Source: Turritopsis dohrnii (Eukaryota; Cnidaria; Hydrozoa; Anthoathecata; Oceaniidae). Taken from it: a DNA stretch of 64,000 nt. The translations under genes and the position numbers were made by a program. Shown here in pieces: positions 1-12,400 of the stretch (within the stretch, counting starts at the first letter, position 1; every line of letters starts with the position of its first letter). A model generated the notes under the pieces. The model was not told the DNA's origin. It did not search any database and worked only from the letters and a program-made list of their open reading frames with translations. The DNA lies in assembly GCA_027922465.2 (NCBI GenBank), contig BQMF02000033.1:620001-684000 (forward strand). Reading direction: 5' to 3'.

Positions 1-1731
1 TTGTTATAATTTCCTTCCATGAGATACTATAAAACAAGCGCAGAATATATTATGTCAATGTTAAAGTTCTTTCCATCCTTGTATGAGTAACGTCAATGTT
101 ACATACCGGGTGCACCAGAAAAAACTCCGGACGTTTGAAGAGATATTACGTGAAGTAGCGTTTTTTTGCACTTTTTTGAAAATTGCTTTTTTAGTTTTCT
201 TTTAATAACTTTTCATCGACTTAACCAAAAGTAATAATTTAAAAAGGAAAATTTTTTTCAATCTTTCCTCTACACGTTTAAAAAAATTTTTTTGAAAAAT
301 ATGTTTTCTACTTCACGTAATATCTCTTCAAACGTCCGGAGTTTTTTCTGGTGCACCCGGTAGATCCAGACAATACAAATTCTTTTCAGTATTTACCTGT
401 TCCAATGCAACGGGACATCGGATATACACATTTTCTTGTAGTTCTTTAGGAGGGAGAAGTTCCAGCTCCTAAAATACAGAAAGTGCTTGATTAGGTTGAG
501 AGCCATCTTCAAAACACCACACAGGTGGACTTTAAGGGTAAGGAAATTGAAAGCATGAAGATATTTTAGTGATTCATAATTTTTGCCAGTTCACTTGAGT
601 TGAATCCAATGAAGATGGTTAGTCTTGTCAAGTACATACTTTAAATTAAACCAGAGAAGCTTATTAAGCTGATGTACATTGCTTTTCAATAAACTGCATC
701 CCTACCGTGTGAAATTCAGCCAAGCGGTTTTGTGCCAATAGACACATTAGATTTAATCCAAGTAATTGATAAAGGTATGGTGATTCTGTTAATATACTAC
801 TATAAAGAAATTAAGAAGACCTTGAGGTATATTTCATGTATATATAACCTTTGGTATCCACAATGATAACAGCTGTAATTGTAAGAATTTTATAAACTTT
901 CAAAGATAAAAAACTTCTTATCTTAATAAGAACACAATAACTAAAGGACTACCAAGAATTTAATGAAACATAATAAGAGCGCAGTTCTATCTACCTGTAA
1001 TCGAAATAGTAACACTTCAACTGTGACATATATCGTTCAAAGGACGGTATGTCCTTCTTGGCAATACTCCATTGTACACCAATCTCCAAAACATCTCCTA
1101 GAATAGTAACAAAAAGCTTTCATTGAGTTCTAACAGGGTCAATAGGCCTAGTATACTTCAAATATTATGTTGTTTACACAACTCACTCGCAACAACAAGC
1201 TCCTGCGGTGTCGGATTTGTACCAGAAGTAGGCATGAATTGAAGTTCAGTTAAAGCCAGCTGAAAAGTAGGAAAAACTATCACCATTTACATCAACCAGA
1301 CAGTGGTATTTTCATAGAGTAGCCTGTATGTAACCACCTATATGTTTTTACTATGTGTGTTTTTTTACTCACTAAAAAGACTGTGACACATATATGAAGT
1401 GGAACGTTTCGTGTCATGACACTGAGTTTCTAGCCAATTTTCGCATCTTATAACACGAAAGCGAGTAAGATTTCAAAAGGAGAAATACACAGGTAGCAAA
1501 ACCTTAACCAGTAATAGGAGTTCAAACGAAGCAATCAATCACTCTTTGAACCTCTCAAAACCTCGATTATCACATCAAAATAGACATTTCTGGTTATGTA
1601 TGATAAGATGGAAAAACTCTTACCTTCAATTGTGTCAATAGTTTCCCAACATTTTCTAAATTTACAGGTCGTTTATTCCACTCTTTGATCAAGTTTTGAT
1701 ACATCGAAACCACTGGACCAAGCGCTGCCAT
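1..1731 (-). CDS. PSMD8: 26S proteasome regulatory subunit RPN12 (PSMD8), 5' part; cut by window edge
   Basis: Lid subunit of the 19S proteasome regulatory particle. Six exons read on the minus strand: 1624-1731, 1187-1259, 995-1097, 706-799, 397-468 and 1-26 (continues outside). All introns are GT-AG and every phase agrees (0,1,2,0,0). The protein starts [20 protein letters not shown] and later shows [52 protein letters not shown] and YLMEG, in the order and spacing I know from animal RPN12. The C-terminal half, with the rest of the PCI/winged-helix region, is missing only because the window begins there. About 158 residues are visible. Intron 5 carries a perfect-TIR MITE at 106-360. Family assignment is firm; exact exon edges are by eye. 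Confidence 0.93.
106..360. mobile_element. 255 bp MITE with perfect 53 bp terminal inverted repeats and TA target duplication
   Basis: Arms 106-158 and 308-360 are exact reverse complements, beginning CCGGGTGCACCAGAAAAAAC. TA flanks both sides (104-105 and 361-362), as for Tc1/mariner-type insertions. The centre is T-rich and has no ORF. It lies in intron 5 of the RPN12 gene. Perfect arms suggest recent insertion. Confidence 0.9.
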
Positions 1732-1936
1732 ACTAGCTTAATAGTTTGTGAGTAAGAATAGATGATTATTTTAGGTTGTATGAATATTTTATTTTATCTA
1801 TCAACTTTACAAAGCAAACAAAATAATAAGAACACTGTACAATGTGCATTAAAATATTAAAATGCAAACTTGAAAGGTGTTTTTTTTTCAAGAAATATAC
1901 AGTAAATAATTTTAAAATATTTTTATATTGATATTT

Positions 1937-2640
1937 TTCAATGATCATTTTTCAATGATACATTCCAATGACATTGAAAATTAAAAATTTTTGCGCGAAT
2001 ACACTATCATTGAAAATTACAAACACGGACCCTGAGGAAGAAACAGCAGCTGCTGTCGTTGTTTAAAGGCATGGCTAGACGAAATGGACTTGGCATCTAT
2101 AACACCCTCATGCATGAATTACATGTGGGGAAATCGCAGAATATACGAGATTTTTAAGAATGCCACCGAATATTTTCGATGAGCTGCTTCATCTCATAGA
2201 CAGTGATATTACGAAAAAAATACGAGACCCAATCCCTGTTCAAGTTAAAGCACATTGTCCCAGTTCATCCTTGAATTTTGCGAAGCTATTTACATGCGAT
2301 TAAAACTTGGTTGACTCCTCCAAATTTCAATAAATGTTTCAGTTGCTTTTTTGCGTCCTCATTTTTCGCGTGTAAAAGTCTTCAATATATTATTTTTGTT
2401 TATGCAAGTGTCTAAAATCACATCGCGTGCAACGAACACGTGCGCAAAAACAATAGATTCGATTCGAAACAATAGAAAAAAAATGACATTGAAAAATTAA
2501 AAGTTGAACATGTTCAGCTTATCATTTTTCAATGTCATTGAAAATGAGAGTATAAAAAATGACATTTTTCTGAATACACTGTCATTTTTCAATGATAATT
2601 GAAAAATGATACTTGAAAAATGATAGTGTATTTCAGCCTT
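1937..2640 (+). pseudogene. Decayed PIF/Harbinger-type transposase fragment with flanking repeats
   Basis: Plus-strand reading from about 2071 gives LMHELHV and then, after one frameshift, FLRMPPNIFDELLHLIDSDI followed by TKK. This resembles the N-terminal part of HARBI1/Harbinger nucleases (FLRMxPxxFDELLxxIxxxITKxDT). It breaks down after about 2260, and no DDE core is visible. Both sides (1937-2018 and 2484-2640) carry variants of the motif TCATTTTTCAATGTCATT in both orientations, probably the subterminal repeats of the element. Non-functional. The family call is from motif memory only. Confidence 0.6.
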
Positions 2641-2649
2641 AAGTATATA

Positions 2650-4624
2650 ATGCATTTTTGGAAAAAATGAAGAAATGTTTGCTGAGAAAATAAAGAAAAT
2701 GTCGCAGAAAAATGTAAAGCTTTTAATGGTTAAACTCAGTTTAATTACATTGTACTTCAAAGTGCTAAATCCAGCACTGTTTTTATCAACATCTTATCTT
2801 CAAAGATGAGACCCCTAATTAATATACCTCATTTCCTCTAACAAACACCGTCATCTGATAAACACCGCCTTCTAATAAACGCTGCATCTTTAAAAGCGGT
2901 GTTCATTAGAAAACAGTCTAAACAAGAATTAGTTTAGACGGTTTAATAGTTTTACTTGTTTTCTATCAACAAGTTCTTCCACCTTTGCATGAACATTTGA
3001 TGTGTAATTAATTGGTTACAAAAGTTTTCATCTCATAGAAGGGAACCGCGATAGCGATATTGCTCTTCTTTGACATTTTTGTGAAAATATCTTTTGTGTA
3101 AAACATGTTCACACAACTTCTGTAACATTTTCTAGGATAAAAAAACATTGTTGTTTTATGTTTGCTTTTATCTCATTTTTCATTTTGTAATAAACGACGC
3201 CCTCTAATGAACGTCTCCCTCTATTAAATGCTGCATCCAAAAGCTGGAATTTGCAATAAACGTTGCAGCGTTTACTATTTGAAAAAAAAAAAGATGAACA
3301 TTTTCCATCGTACTGCTTACATTTGTTTATTGTTTTCCAAATGGCTGTCATTGTTTCAAATCTTTTCTTTTATTTCAACAAAATAATTATAGTATAGTTA
3401 TAGTTATAGTGATTTTTTTTACTTTTTTAGCACTACAAGATGCAGATGGATATAACAATATAGTATATACTTGTATAACTACTATTCGTTGTGCATCTGA
3501 GTGGCAGTTTGAATGAATTTAAGTTGTTATTATTGTTATTAAACCATGCAGAGGCAAGAGACATTTTGTTGCGTATGGAAAATTTCCATGCACATGATGT
3601 AAAGGCCATTTGCCATTTCTAGAACATTTTTAGCGGAAAGAAACCCAAGAACAAAATGCTCGAGAAAGAACTCAAATGGTACTTTCGTTAATTATTTTTT
3701 TGATCTTTTCTGTTCCTTCTACGGAGCTATCGAATCGACTGTAACTGTAGCTGTGAAAGTCCATTATATGTTTCGATTAAATTTGAATTCAAAATATTTC
3801 TATACTAGCTTCTTTTTGAGGATAGCTGAACTTCTATATAGAATTTTTAATATAATAGCACATGACCAGTTGTAAACTTATTAATAACTATAATATATAT
3901 ATATAATGTTCTTATTTTGTTTCTGTGTGCTAAAGTTATTGCATTTATAAGATAATGATTGTTGCTAATAAAATAGCCTAGCACTTGAATTCATTGAAAG
4001 AAGAATATAGAACTATTAATGAAGTGTATAAAGAGATAAAGAACAAATTTATTCTATTGAGGTACATTATAACTTTATAATACCGAGTATTATCTGAAAA
4101 ATACTTCACAAGCCCTAGACAAACATTTTGAGTATATATATAATTTTTTTTTCGGGGTGGGGGTGGGGGTATGGTATCATTAAAATATTCCCATTAAAGA
4201 TCACGCTTATTTTTATGGAACAGTTATTCCAGCTCTGGAACATGGGTAATATCTGTTCGTCATTATTTTTCGTTGCCTTTGAAGACATTATTTTTGAAAC
4301 TAAAACCTGTAAAAAAAATTAAATCCCTCTTTCGTATTTACCATCTGTATTTACCATTACCTATCATCTTACTGATCTGCGCATAAAATAGGAGGTGAAA
4401 TAGGTCATAATTGATTATTGAGACATATCAAAACAGTTGTTTACACAAACAAATTCATCTTATTTTTGAAAGAAGGGATAGAGCATCACCATCCAATGAT
4501 CATCATAAGGCCGTTATCAAAAATATTTCCGTTTCGCGTCACCCGACCGACTCCGATTCAAAATTTAAAAACCCGCATTTGTTTTGTTCAGTAATAAGCG
4601 CCATGCATGTTCTATTAAGAAAAA
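2650..4624. other. Non-genic stretch with degenerate dispersed repeats
   Basis: No convincing exon was found. Two patches (2841-2905 and 3188-3275) share the motif CTAATAAACG with GC-richer interruptions, and a related CGCTTAAAAGAGG motif appears at 62.2-62.8 kb, so these look like remnants of one repeat family. A short TATAGT run lies at 3392-3412 and a G-rich run (GGGGTGGGGGTGGGGG) near 4155. Confidence 0.4.
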
Positions 4625-4711
4625 ATGGCGTCCAAAATAGATGAAGGGCACCACATTTTTCGATGTGATTGGTTTGAAGTTGCTGTTGCCCAAGGTGAAA
4701 CGTATGAAAAG
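4625..4711 (+). CDS. Possible first coding exon, rest of gene not found
   Basis: An ATG opens 29 codons (MASKIDEGHHIFRCDWFEVA then VAQGETYEK) and ends at a good donor, AAG/GTATGT. The composition looks coding, but I do not recognise the family and find no matching downstream exon. A 1.6 kb transposon begins 70 bases further on. It could be a lone surviving exon of a disrupted gene, or chance. Confidence 0.3.
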
Positions 4712-4780
4712 GTATGTATTTTATGTTATTGAAGCAATTTAGTAAAAGTTAAAGATCAAAATCTTTTGCAAACACAGTAT

Positions 4781-6392
4781 CGTGAGTTGGGGTGAGATTC
4801 AACTCAGTGAGTGGGGTGAGATTCAACAGCACCATTATCCAGACCACAACATTCAACAAAATAATTCGAAATTTCAAAACAACAACATCGCATATCTGAA
4901 CCAAGATGTAATCTATACAATAAAATTTTTTTTATATTTTTACAAATGCCGAATGTAAATTGCCTTTGAGCTCTTCAAATCCCAACACGAGTTAAAAGAC
5001 TTCGTAAAGCCGTGCACGTTTATTTTTATACCAGCAATTAGGATTTCTCAAAGACGGTTTCCATGAAGTGATGTCCACCCTCCGCCCAGCCACCTTTCGC
5101 TCTTTCACAAGCGTGTTTATAAAAGCTACTAATGCGCGGGTCGTATTTTGGGGTGCGTGGGCGGAAGCTATGTAGTGAAACAAACTGAAGGAGATGATTG
5201 ATCACTGTGCGAAAAATTTATTTTTCAAAGACGGTTTTCACTGAGCAATATCGCCCTCTAAAACACCTTTCCGTCCAACCCAGCGCACCTACAAAGCTTA
5301 TCGGCGGGTCTTACGCAATGATGGAGAGAACGATGGAGAGAATTGATGACTGTGCAATTACTTTGTAAAGGGTTTTGTGCAAAGATTAAAAAGTGCACAC
5401 CGTATACACTCCATCAACTCCCATTGGTACTCAGTTGACGTGCAGCACGTCCAAGGAAAAAGGATATAATTCCGGGAAGAGCCCTGCAACCCAACGATTT
5501 GAAAAGTAAAACGGAAGAGGAATGGGTCTGCAAAAAATGTGATCAAAAATGGGACGACGAGAGTGAACGTCGCTGGATCGTGTGTGATAGTTGCAGCGCA
5601 AAATTTCATCTTGAGTGCACAACCATTAAATATGCACAAAACAATTATTGGACAATAAATCTGGAGAAAAAGCAGTTTCATTGTTGCAAAGGAAAAAATA
5701 AAATAACAAAAAATGATGTTGTGCGTCGTATATTTCTTTTTGCTTCCGATGTTAATATTGAATTAATACTTGTCTGACAATATTTCATTTAAAATGCAAT
5801 CTACAACTTTTTGTCACAAGATTTGAAATCTCTGACTATGATGACTAGAACTCATCCTAATAGGCTCAACTTAACCGATTTGCAATGTAGAAACCAGGCA
5901 TTCACTTTCATTTTCAAGCAACCGCGTGTGTAGTTGTGATTCACACCAAAAAAACAGCTGATCATTTATGAAATTCTATACAAACCTGTTGTCAAAACCT
6001 AAAATTTTAAACTATTTCTTATAACAACTTTTACCATCGTATATCAAAATCTAACGAACCGAAATGAAATTTATGAAAACATTTTTCTCACAGAGAAACT
6101 AAAACAACATTCCCATTTTGGAAAACGCGTTTTGTTCAGCGAGGCTATTTTGACGTCAAAACATTTGAAGCCCGTACATAACGAGATTGATGGATCGTGA
6201 CATTTTAATAGCCAGAGTCTCTTTAAATGGTAATCATTCATGAATGTTTTGATTGCTTTAAATCTTTTTTGTGTTGTATAACTTGGTTTAGTTTTAAAAA
6301 TGTAATGTATTTGAATTACTGACCAGATGTAGCTTGGATTTTGGCATGTTGAATCTCTCGCCCCGCAGAGTTGAATCTCACCCCAACTCACG
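4781..6392. mobile_element. 1.6 kb TIR transposon with 4 bp target duplication GTAT
   Basis: The ends are inverted repeats: the first 25 bases match perfectly (CGTGAGTTGGGGTGAGATTC plus AACTC), with a further imperfect stretch to about 47 bases. GTAT lies directly outside each end (4777-4780 and 6393-6396). The left terminus contains the GTGAG..GGGGTGAGATTCAAC word twice in direct order. The interior has two diverged related segments (about 5010-5215 and 5220-5380; shared words AAAGACGGTTT and TGATxACTGTGCxA) and the PHD-like ORF described separately. No DDE transposase was recognised, so the superfamily is open. Confidence 0.75.
5446..5777 (+). CDS. PHD-like zinc-finger ORF inside the 4781-6392 transposon
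   Basis: An open frame of about 110 codons ending at TGA (5775-5777). It contains WVCKKCDQKW, an acidic spacer, RRWIVCDSCSAKFHLECT and a late FHCCKG, that is C-x2-C ... C-x2-C-x4-H-x2-C ... CC, close to a PHD/treble-clef finger of the kind found at the C-terminus of some transposase-derived proteins. There is no obvious ATG. The frame could begin after an AG at 5444-5445, making this a terminal exon. Possibly the C-terminal exon of the element's own protein, with the catalytic part lost. Function not established. Confidence 0.5.
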
Positions 6393-7630
6393 GTATAGCT
6401 ATAAGTCCAACGGCCGGACAAACTGGTTCAATTTCAGAAAATCCCACACTTTTTTTTACCGACCGACCGACCATGTTTTAAGAGACAATAATGACACGAA
6501 ATGGTAATAATTTTTGATGACGGCCTAATACATATGTGACAGTTCATGCATGGGAAAAGGCAAAAAGCGGTTCTTTAAAATCGATTTTTCACTGCAAAAA
6601 AGTGATTCATTATATAATCATTAGAATCGGAAAAGCGATTCATTAATTAGAATCGGAAAGCGATATTCATGTGAATTGGAAAAGTGATTCATGTGAAGCA
6701 GAAAAGTGATTCTTAATAAACTGTCTTTTTTCACAACATATCATCAGGATCCAAAGATGTCAAAAAGGGCTAAAGCGAAAATGCAACAGTTCTGTCTGCA
6801 TTTTGCATATCTTCATCCTCAGTCAAAGCCCTAATAACCCCCTTCTTTTCGAAATAATGCAACGAGATCATCAAGGTTGATTGTCTAGTCTACTAGTGTG
6901 AGTAAGCAATTTTATTTTTGTCATGTAACAACTGCACCAATATGCAAATATACTCACAACCGTAGTGTACACACCGCGGGCGCGCACAACCATACACACA
7001 AAAGCCAACCGCGAAATAGGCTAGAAGAATCCAATACTGAACTTTGAACTTATTCACTTCCACCATTAATCAGTTTTTCAGACACCTGGATTTTTCAAAA
7101 TCTGTATCGTGGTAAGAGGAGAAAAGTAAAAGCTCCTTCGTTGATCCTATTATATCCCCATAGGTGAAGAAAAAAACTCAATAATTTGTAAATGAAGTGT
7201 CATATATTCTAAATGTATCATCGTCTTTACACCGTTTTATGATCCTATATTAAAAAAAGAAAGAAAATGTGCGTTAAATACGTAAATGTGGGGATCCGGA
7301 TGGGTGGATGGACAGTATTTATTAGATCTCTTTCGATTTTATTTATAAAATCGGAATTACCCTGCGAGCGCTCTGTCCCCCCCTTGCGTAGTTCTTTATT
7401 TTTATTTCATAAAATCTCAGTCGATCTAATACTGGTTACTTCCAATCCAACCGCTACACAGTGTACCACTGGAACCCAGCAGTCCTTCATATCCTCTTCT
7501 GTTCGCTCTTCGAACAATTTCCCTTGAAAGGACTCTTCTTGAATAACTATTGGTTTATTATAAAACTTTTGCCAAACAGATTCATTAAACCATAAGCCCA
7601 TACTATGTACGGCAGCCATCATGAAAGCAC
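6393..7630. other. Non-genic stretch with a short direct-repeat motif
   Basis: At 6590-6725 the words GATTCATTAGAATCGGAAAA and GTGAAGCAGAAAAGTGATTC recur with small changes. The same words open each 618 bp tandem unit at 20.5-22.3 kb, so the two loci share a repeat. GACC/ACCG runs near 6462 resemble the interior of the element at 40.4 kb. No exon recognised. Confidence 0.5.
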
Positions 7631-8312
7631 CTACAATGCTGCGCTAGTAAGGTGCAGCTGATCTGGAGGAATGTCTTTTATTAAAAATGTCTGTATTATT
7701 CTTGCAAATGAAATAACTTCCCTTATCCACCTTGAAATAATAATACTGCTAGATACTTCCTTGTGTGGTTTTATATGAGAAGAACAATTGTGTCTTGTTG
7801 TTGTCGTCCCGCCATTCCTGTGTGATTTATGAATGCACAATATTGTAGAGTTGTTACAACACATAACTCCTTATCGGCAGCATATTCATAATATCTGATT
7901 GCAGGTGAATGTTTGTTGGCCTTCCAACCTTCATGCAGTTTTCCAAAGCGAAATTGGATAAAATGAGAATGTTTTGACATAAACATTAAGTCCAAACAAT
8001 GAATGTACAGGCTCTGGAGGCTGATGTCAGAGCTAACAACATCACCAGTTTATATATATGTGAGGTCATTTTATCGGACAGATTTTCTGATTCAGCCCAA
8101 TTTTGTTTCATGAAATCTAACTCAGATTGCACATCCCAAGTAGAGGTATGCAATTTTCTCTTATCGCAAGCTATTTTCTTTTGCCGTGAACTATTTTTTT
8201 CTGCCGTCTTGCCAGTTATGGGCCACCGGAGGAAGACGAAATTTGGAATATTGACTGATACATTGATAAGGCCGTTTGACAAGAGAGATAGATATTTCAT
8301 TCGTTTATTCAC
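7631..8312 (-). pseudogene. Frameshifted tyrosine-recombinase (DIRS/YR-type) transposon fragment
   Basis: Three overlapping minus-strand frames read in order as one decayed protein. The first contains TWDVQ, LDFMKQNW and KLVMLLALTSASRA, a hallmark of tyrosine recombinases from animal YR elements. The second contains GWKANKHSPAIRYYEYAADK and ELCVVTTL. The third contains HIKPHKEVSSS and SRWIREV, then TSAA. These match the core order of DIRS-like or related YR recombinases. Frame changes near 7990 and 7860 and the weak catalytic R/HxxR region show it is dead. Confidence 0.7.
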
Positions 8313-8924
8313 AAATTACTGTTTTGCGCGGTCTACAAAGACGAGATCATAACTGTTATATGGTGTGGTTGACAAGTCTTTACACAAAGTAACAAAATCG
8401 GGAAAGCAAGATATGCCCGCAAAACATATAAGCCAACTTGCAACGCCGTGTTTCGCTAGAGTTACGTGTAACACTTGTCTGAAGGTCAGAGTGTTCTGAA
8501 AATCGATCACTGATAATCTGTGTTTAAAAGACTGGGAATCAAACACTATTGGCAGAGGAACACTCCAACGGATTAATCAAGAAGAGTTCTTCATAGATCA
8601 ATTCGCAACATTACTGTGAGAAACGAAAAACTAAAAATAAATAAACTTAAAATCTATTATTACATTACAAAATTAAATTACGGCAACAAGTTATTATATA
8701 CTATATAATATATACAACATGTTTCTATATGAAAAATATATATAGCCTGTTTCCTCAAGGCCTATTATGGGGGACTACACATTTTCAAGACTCGAATTCC
8801 AGGAGAATGTCAAGTAACAAATGGTTCAGGCGAAATAAAAACAAAAGACAGTACGTGAAAGCATAGAAACGCATGGCCTTTCGAGTTAAATTCATTAAAA
8901 ATGGCCAATGGACATATTTCTTGA

Positions 8925-9027
8925 AAATCATTACGAAGGGGAACATAGAAATATGCATACTATTACAATGAAAACACCCTTCGTTGCAGTGATTTGATGA
9001 TTTTGCCCACTGGGTGAAGACGCTACC
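8925..9027. repeat. Hairpin MITE of the GCAGTGA family, copy A (degenerate)
   Basis: It has CATTACGAAGG on one side and CCTTCGTTGCAGTGATTTGA on the other, around an AAATATG core, ending near CCCACTGGGTGA. Related copies lie at 23.6, 25.8, 48.9 and 62.9 kb. Confidence 0.55.
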
Positions 9028-9487
9028 CATTCACCAGAAGAAAGTCTATATAATTTAGAGTGAGTAGAGCATCGAAGATCTCGTTTCGTCAAAGATAGAA
9101 GAGGAAACAAAATGACCGCACCTATTGATGACTTAGCGACATAAGAGAATTTCGGCCAGATGCAACACAATGATATATGATATACAATACTTAATGAATG
9201 TGGGTTTATTTACTAGATAAAACTTTCTGAATTTTAAATCTGTCTATAACAACTCCAGCCTGTCAGAACTGAATAGGCGAATACTTTACCGAAGACACTT
9301 TAAGCAAACGTAGCAAACTCAAAAGCGACCAAAACTACTTGTTCAACAATTCTTGGTGGCAGATAGAACACTTTCACAGGCTCCAACCACAAAATTTCTT
9401 GTCAATGTTAATTCTGTCAAACATCCTAATGTTTATTTTTTTCTCTTTTTTTCGAATTGCACTCAGCTTCAAAATGCACTTTACGGA

Positions 9488-12400
9488 TTACAACAAGGAG
9501 CCTGCCTGATTCACTCCTTTCATAATCAATTTGGCTTGTTCCGTTAGATATTTTTGATCGGCCGACTGCCCGTAAACAACCGCTTTCACCGCCTCGGTAA
9601 AGTTCATGAACATCGCAGGACGAATGGGAAATTTTAAATTCCTCGGGGGAAGTTTCTGCAGCGGTACCTTTAACGGTTTACCAACCAAAGGTAGGATTTT
9701 GATCTGCTGGCGTTGCGATAGACTTTGCGCAGAGGCTGCGTCGATCGGAATAAAGCTTAACGTGCTCGGTTGGGCGTTCAAGTGATCCTGTTTCGTTGTT
9801 GATGCTTGGGCGGTGTGTTGTTTTCTTGGCGTGAAACAAGTAGACATTTGTTCTATAGCGTTCAATTCTTTCTCGGTGAAAAGATTCACGCCAGACGGGC
9901 GCACTCCTGGATTTTGACATGGCGTCTCGAATAGCGTCCTTCGCAGTGTTTCTTTGCTACTCCCTTGCATGCTCGATTCGGTTTTACCAGAACAATTCCC
10001 AGCTGTATATTTGGCGTAATCGTGATCGGGCGTTGACGAAGTTGCGCCAGATTTTTGTAGGAACAGAGCAGACAATTCGTCAATGGTTGGAAATTTGAAA
10101 CTGTTTTGCTCTTGCTTGGCAAGCACTCGTAAGGGTGTCGGGGTTCGAGGCGTCGTGCTTACACACTGGCGTTTGTTTGAATAGGAAATATCGTGTGGTC
10201 TCTTTCTTTTATTAGCTCTATCAACGACGAGGGGCGTCGTTATTAAGGACGAAGGAGTTTTTGCAGAAGTAGTCATATGTTTTGCGGGCGTGGATGATGT
10301 AAAGAGTTCGTTTTTGAAAATGTTTGTCGTGGCGCACTCGCTGATATTTAGAAACGCCGATGGCGAAAATCCAAGTTGTTGAACAGGCAGACAAGGTTCG
10401 CACTTGACATTCGTGTTGGAGGGCGTTAATGGTAATTTTTTGTTTCTCCGAAGAATGGAGGGCGCAAACGGTAGATCCGCCATCGTCGAAGGCTTCAGGG
10501 ATGACGTCGAAAATGTAATCCCTGGTCTAAATAAAAAGAAAAACATTTGAAATATCCTTCAGTGAAGAAAGTGAAGATGTCATCTTTTATTACAGGTCAT
10601 TGAATTCAAAGATTTCGAATACTTTCTGTGCGTCTTCAGTAATGGCTACTTCACCAATAGTTTCCCCACATGTTTCCATACCAACGCGAATGGTTTAAAC
10701 CGGTTTCCGCATAACAATAACCAGTGTTGTTAGTAAAAAAACATTTGGATGTCACACGAAATTTCTGCATAGCAGTCTGTCGTGTTTTCACCGCACATTA
10801 CCTTTTATTTACAGCACTGATGTTCTCTTTGTTACCGGATGACGGACTGTCCGACTGCAACAGGCCTTCCACCCCACCCAACTCAGCCAGCATATCCGAG
10901 AAGTTATTCATGTTCTTGAATGGCGACATGACCAAATCAGACTCATTGGGTAGTTCGCACGAATCTTCTGCGTCGTCTTCAATTTTAATGGCAACGCCAT
11001 CGTTATGTTCGTCGTTCGACCCACGACTGCCTAAATTTGGATCATTCCCCGACAGACTTTGGGGACTTATTGACATCTTCTTGTCATTCGGTCTCATGGA
11101 TTTTCGCACAGAAGAAGAAGATTTCGTTCTGTTTGTGCGCTGTTTAAACCCAGGCTCGAAACGTCTTTTCATCGTTGAATTCCAGTGGTTCTTAATGGCA
11201 TTGTCGGTTCTACCAGGTATGAGTTTTGCAATGTCCGCCCATCTATTTCCAAGTCGACTGTGAGCTTCATAAATTATCCGGTCTTCTTCTTCACTCCACG
11301 CGTTCTTGTTCACGTTAGGATTTAAGTGATTGTGCCATCTCTCTCGACATTGCTTACCGATGCGACCTTTTAGATGAGATGCAATGAGCGACCATTTCTT
11401 CGGTCCGTACTTATGGACTAGTTTGATCACCAGTTCGTCTTCTTCTTTGGTCCAAGCCCCTTTAACTAACGATGGGTCTAAAACCTTGAAACCAAAGTAT
11501 AATAAAGGTTAGACGGAAGTTGAGGCAAAATAAGGAAACAAAACTATTATATCTCATGAACTATGAGAACGTGAGAACGAACTATGAACTATGAGAACTT
11601 ATAACAGATTTACACAGGAAAGCATGAATGCTATATTTGTGCAAATAGCTTTAATAAGGACAAGAGCCATATGGCACAAAACGGTAGCAGCATTTCAACT
11701 CGCAATGTACAAAACGAAATAGATTCTAAATTAATTAGTCTGAAAGCCCCATGAAGCTTTGTCGACCTTTGTTTATCTCTTAGGCTTAAATTAAGGCAAT
11801 TTTCATTTGAAAAAGTGTAAACAGGGCTTAACTAAAACCACCAGAAAACTATTTGATACAAACAAAAGAAATATGCACAATACGCAAAACTACGTTTTTT
11901 TTTATATCAGATTTTTTCTATAAAAAGAAAGCTGTAAGACCGAAAAGAGAAAAAAAACAAACGTCTTCTAAAAATATAAGAAACAAAGTAAAACCGTTTC
12001 AAACTTTAATCCAAGACATTTTTGTAGACAAGCAAACAAAATACACGCGCACAAAATATAAAAAAAAAATGTAAAATGCTTTTAAAAAGTTTAAGTTCGA
12101 TGAATTTCGATGAATCTTTGTAACTGCAAGAAGAAGAGAGCTTCGAACTTCGAAGCACAAGACGTTACCAAAAACAAAGCTTAAGTTTATTTTAACCGTG
12201 TTTCAAATTAGGTGCAACTAAAGTTCCCCATCGTGTTTTTAATAGGAAAATGTTTATTGGAAATGGCGAATCTATGGTAAAATAATAAAAGAACGTATAA
12301 AGAATGTTTTGATAGTTATAAAGATTATTAGCCTCCGTTCTTTAGTTGCAATTTACGCAGTTTCGAAAGCAACATTGGTAGGCTGCACAGGCTAAACTGC

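Noticed and set aside
10724..11263. 179-codon plus-strand frame opposite MYB exon 3
   Set aside because: Shadow of the R2/R3 MYB exon, which has clear domain identity and splice support.
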